Below, piece after piece: positions 61,834 through 64,000 of a DNA stretch of 64,000 bases (positions are counted from its first letter, which is position 1; every line of letters begins with the position of its first letter). A model generated the notes under the pieces. It was not told the DNA's origin. It ran no database searches and was given only the letters and a program-made list of their open reading frames with translations. The stretch lies in NCBI GenBank assembly GCA_001414485.1, contig LLEY01000189.1:1-64000 (forward strand), in the 5' to 3' direction. The DNA comes from Calycina herbarum. Lineage: Eukaryota; Ascomycota; Leotiomycetes; Helotiales; Pezizellaceae. The position numbers and the translations under genes are program-made.

Positions 61834-62625
61834 TTTGACGATTGTAGAAGTCCAACTTGACTCTCAGAGCAGTGTTTAAAAGAGAAGATAGTTTACTGCG
61901 ATTCATTTGAATACAGGCTAGGATCACCATGGGCAGAATATTGGGCGGTGAGACAAACCCCTGTAAAGCGGCAAGAAAGCTCTTGCAGAGCGATCAAAGT
62001 GCTAACCATTATGTTCTCAGGCATTTGAAGAAGCTTGTTTGAAAATGTTTTGGTTAATGTCTCAAGTTGTTCCAAGCTTCTAGGATATAGAAAGCTGGAA
62101 CAATTAATTGAGACATCTACTGTCCGCCGTTTTCTTTCTGTCGTTGAGAGAGGACTGTTTTGACAACTCCTGATCCTGCAACTTGCCAGTTGATAGCGCA
62201 GTCACAGTTATTTCTTACCCCTCCAGGCCCTCCCCCATTTACACATCTGCTTCTCTTTAGTCCTAGTCCTGAATACCAGCACTCTGGCATAGTTGCTACA
62301 TTTTCAGGCGGTACTGTCTACAGCCAATCAAGCACCTGCTGAGGACGGGAGGCATCAAGAATCAGCCTTGGGTAGGCTTGCATTCTTACCCCAATACTAA
62401 TGAATCCTACAGCCTCGTTTTTCATCATCGAACCAAAAGCCCAGTGGCTTGTCAAAATACCATACAAGAGCTTCGATATGCCATACCTTGCAAGCCCATG
62501 GCTGCCTGAATCCTTTTCAAATTCCTTAAATCTACTCGCCGTCCTTTCTGATATCCCAGTCTAGTTTGTTTTTCCTCCCACCACCATCGAAAAAGCATAA
62601 TTCTGTCTGCAAAGCACTTTCCAGC
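61834..62625. other. Divergent promoter UCH37 / RelA-SpoT gene with a MITE copy
   Basis: 792 bp shared by two divergently transcribed genes. A decayed MITE occupies about 61945-62150. The rest has short frames only. Confidence 0.6.
61945..62150. mobile_element. Decayed MITE copy (GCGGCAG family)
   Basis: The left end carries GTAAAGCGGCAAGAAAGCTC (61963-61982) and the right end CTACTGTCCGCCGTTTTCTT then TCTGTCG (62117-62143), which pair imperfectly. Inside is the typical palindromic pair GTTGTTCCAAGCTTCTAGGA and AGAAAGCTGGAACAATTAAT. It sits about 110 bp upstream of the UCH37 start and 475 bp upstream of the RelA/SpoT start. Confidence 0.6.
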
Positions 62626-63666
62626 ATGGGCAGAAACACTGGCAGCCATGGATATTCCAGAGAGGCATACCCTTCAGATGCCTCAAATACCTATGGAACT
62701 CATTCCTCAGCGTACACAACCACCCTTCACCAGGAGCGCTCCAGAGACCGAAACAGGGACAGACCCCCATCATCCACTCCAATCCCCAGCAAGTATACAA
62801 CAAGTCCTGAATACAACACATTTGACGCAACCTCCAGCTACGATACAAGATACACATACAATACGCCTCCCGGAAACAATACGACGCCTCAAACCCCCTA
62901 CACCCTGCCACCCCAATCCAGTATCGCTCCATACTACAGCCCAAACCCCGAGTACCAGTATGATACAAGTCTTTATCAGGGGCAGAATTACGGCTATAAC
63001 TCACCACGATCAATTCGGAATCCCAACACAGATCGCGCAGGTGATTCTTACACCCTGGATGAGATATCGAGTTTCATTCGCACCTTTGAAAAAGATCGCA
63101 ATCAGTATCTCAGCTTAGAACAGGAGATAGGGGCAAGAGTCAAACAAAAGCTCAACGAAAAACACATTGAACATCTCTGGCAATCCCGCGTCAAAGAACC
63201 ACATTCTTTAGAAACGAAACTCAGAGGCCGCAAGCACCAGTATACAAACGATCAAGAAAACTGCGCATCAATCAAGGACCTAATCGCCTGTAGAATTGTT
63301 CTGCCCCGCTTGGCAAGTGACCTAGAAGTCGTCGCGTCTCTCATCCGAAGGTACTTCAGCCTCGTCAGCGAGAAGTCTCACCCTGAGCCTGGTAGCTCCG
63401 GAGGTTATACTGGTTATCACTTCTACATGACCATGCTACAACAGGACTTAAGTAATGTCACAGTGGAGATTCAAGTCATGACCCCTTTCATGTACGGCTA
63501 CATGGCCCAAGAACATGATATTAGGTACAAACAACTTCAGGGCGTGATAACTTTGAATGATATAATAAATCTTGAAAATCTACAGTCTGCCGCTCAACAG
63601 GGCGATGCAGCTTCCGAGCAGTTACAGGGTAGACGCATTAATTCTCGTGAAGGACGTCGTCGTTGA
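62626..63666 (+). CDS. RelA/SpoT-domain protein (putative alarmone synthetase-like nucleotidyltransferase)
   Basis: Single exon, 346 residues from the ATG at 62626; the frame is open upstream but has no earlier ATG. Residues 1-140 are Tyr/Ser/Pro/Thr-rich and disordered. Residues about 145-310 match the RelA/SpoT synthetase domain in motif order: SRVKEPHSLETKLRGRK (Arg188, Lys190), IKDLIACRIVL (Asp218, Arg223), GYTGYH (Tyr261, His265), and VEIQVMTPFMYGYMAQEH (Glu281, Gln283, His297). These correspond to the ATP- and GDP/GTP-binding and Mg2+-binding residues of bacterial enzymes. There is no HD hydrolase domain and no TGS/ACT regulatory part, so it resembles small alarmone synthetases. Whether it makes (p)ppGpp, another nucleotide product or nothing is unknown. 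No signal peptide or targeting sequence is clear. Confidence 0.88.
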   Translation: MGRNTGSHGYSREAYPSDASNTYGTHSSAYTTTLHQERSRDRNRDRPPSSTPIPSKYTTSPEYNTFDATSSYDTRYTYNTPPGNNTTPQTPYTLPPQSSIAPYYSPNPEYQYDTSLYQGQNYGYNSPRSIRNPNTDRAGDSYTLDEISSFIRTFEKDRNQYLSLEQEIGARVKQKLNEKHIEHLWQSRVKEPHSLETKLRGRKHQYTNDQENCASIKDLIACRIVLPRLASDLEVVASLIRRYFSLVSEKSHPEPGSSGGYTGYHFYMTMLQQDLSNVTVEIQVMTPFMYGYMAQEHDIRYKQLQGVITLNDIINLENLQSAAQQGDAASEQLQGRRINSREGRRR

Positions 63667-64000
63667 GAAATGTAATGGAGTTAATGGGAAGAGCGAGATG
63701 AGGATCTTGTATTTATGAGGGAATTAAAATCGAATTACTCACCTCTGTCTGGATTTATTTGAGGACCGTTTAGTTTATGTGGTGTCTCTTTGGCAAAAGA
63801 AGAGCTTAAAACAAAAATTCATCATCTTCACCAACCTTCTAATTTTTACAATTCGATATGTCGTATATCTCACTTATCCTCAATGATTTCTTCGAACTTT
63901 TACCTCTACAAGAAAAGAAACCAGTACCCTCGCACTCACTCTCGCGTACTTACGATTGACAAGCAAAACTCCCGTCCTCGTCCAGCAGTACAGTTTCAGA
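63667..64000. other. 3' flank of the RelA/SpoT gene, window end
   Basis: Untranslated or intergenic sequence; nothing recognised. Confidence 0.5.

Overview
The window is nuclear DNA of a filamentous ascomycete (Pezizomycotina). Genes are interrupted by short 50-100 bp introns with GT..AG ends and CTAAC-type branch points. The gene set is typical of these fungi: a Zn2Cys6 regulator, a Cas1-type O-acetyltransferase, a DIP2/CPS1 adenylate-forming protein, MED12/Srb8, an F-BAR RhoGAP and a secreted subtilase. AT-saturated stretches look like repeats mutated by RIP. A class such as Leotiomycetes is plausible, but the sequence alone does not prove it. I saw no tRNA, rRNA or CRISPR array.

Layout. 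1-2.9 kb: gene-poor, with a 17-bp triple tandem repeat and a TA-flanked DNA-transposon relic. 2.9-7.6 kb: a five-exon secreted proteinase K-like subtilase (+) converges on a secreted amidase (-), with MITE copies between them. 7.6-10.1 kb: gene-free, with a RIP-like AT-rich block of three related copies. 10.1-14.8 kb: an orphan 401-aa protein and a Cas1-like O-acetyltransferase. 16.8-20.5 kb: RNA polymerase I subunit RPA135 (-), divergent from the ARL8 GTPase (22.3-23.2 kb), with a pile-up of MITEs between them. 25.2-29.7 kb: MED12. 30.9-33.4 kb: an Rgd1-like F-BAR/RhoGAP. 34.5-35.9 kb: a Zn2Cys6 factor. 37.0-39.5 kb: the DRS1 helicase (-). 40.2-41.8 kb: an orphan protein with pentapeptide repeats (-). 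44.0-49.8 kb: DIP2/CPS1-like. 50.6-52.4 kb: class II cAMP phosphodiesterase PDE1. 55.4-56.6 kb: an orphan acidic protein. 57.9-59.6 kb: an SSH4-like Rsp5 adaptor (-). 60.8-61.8 kb: UCH37-type deubiquitinase (-), divergent from a RelA/SpoT-domain protein (62.6-63.7 kb).

Most genes are conserved housekeeping functions: rRNA synthesis and processing (RPA135, DRS1), transcription (MED12), vesicle and lysosome traffic (ARL8, SSH4), Rho and cAMP signalling (Rgd1-like, PDE1) and proteasomal deubiquitination (UCH37). They do not form a metabolic cluster.

Two things stand out. First, the last gene encodes a stand-alone RelA/SpoT nucleotidyltransferase domain in a fungus, with the usual synthetase motifs intact. 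Second, an abundant family of short terminal-inverted-repeat elements (MITE-like, terminal core GCGGCAGTAAA) has at least seven recognisable copies or fragments here, nearly all in promoters or gene-gene gaps, one of them in the promoter region of the RelA/SpoT gene. Exon joins were worked out by hand from splice signals, reading-frame continuity and family conservation; the summed exon lengths of every spliced model are multiples of three.
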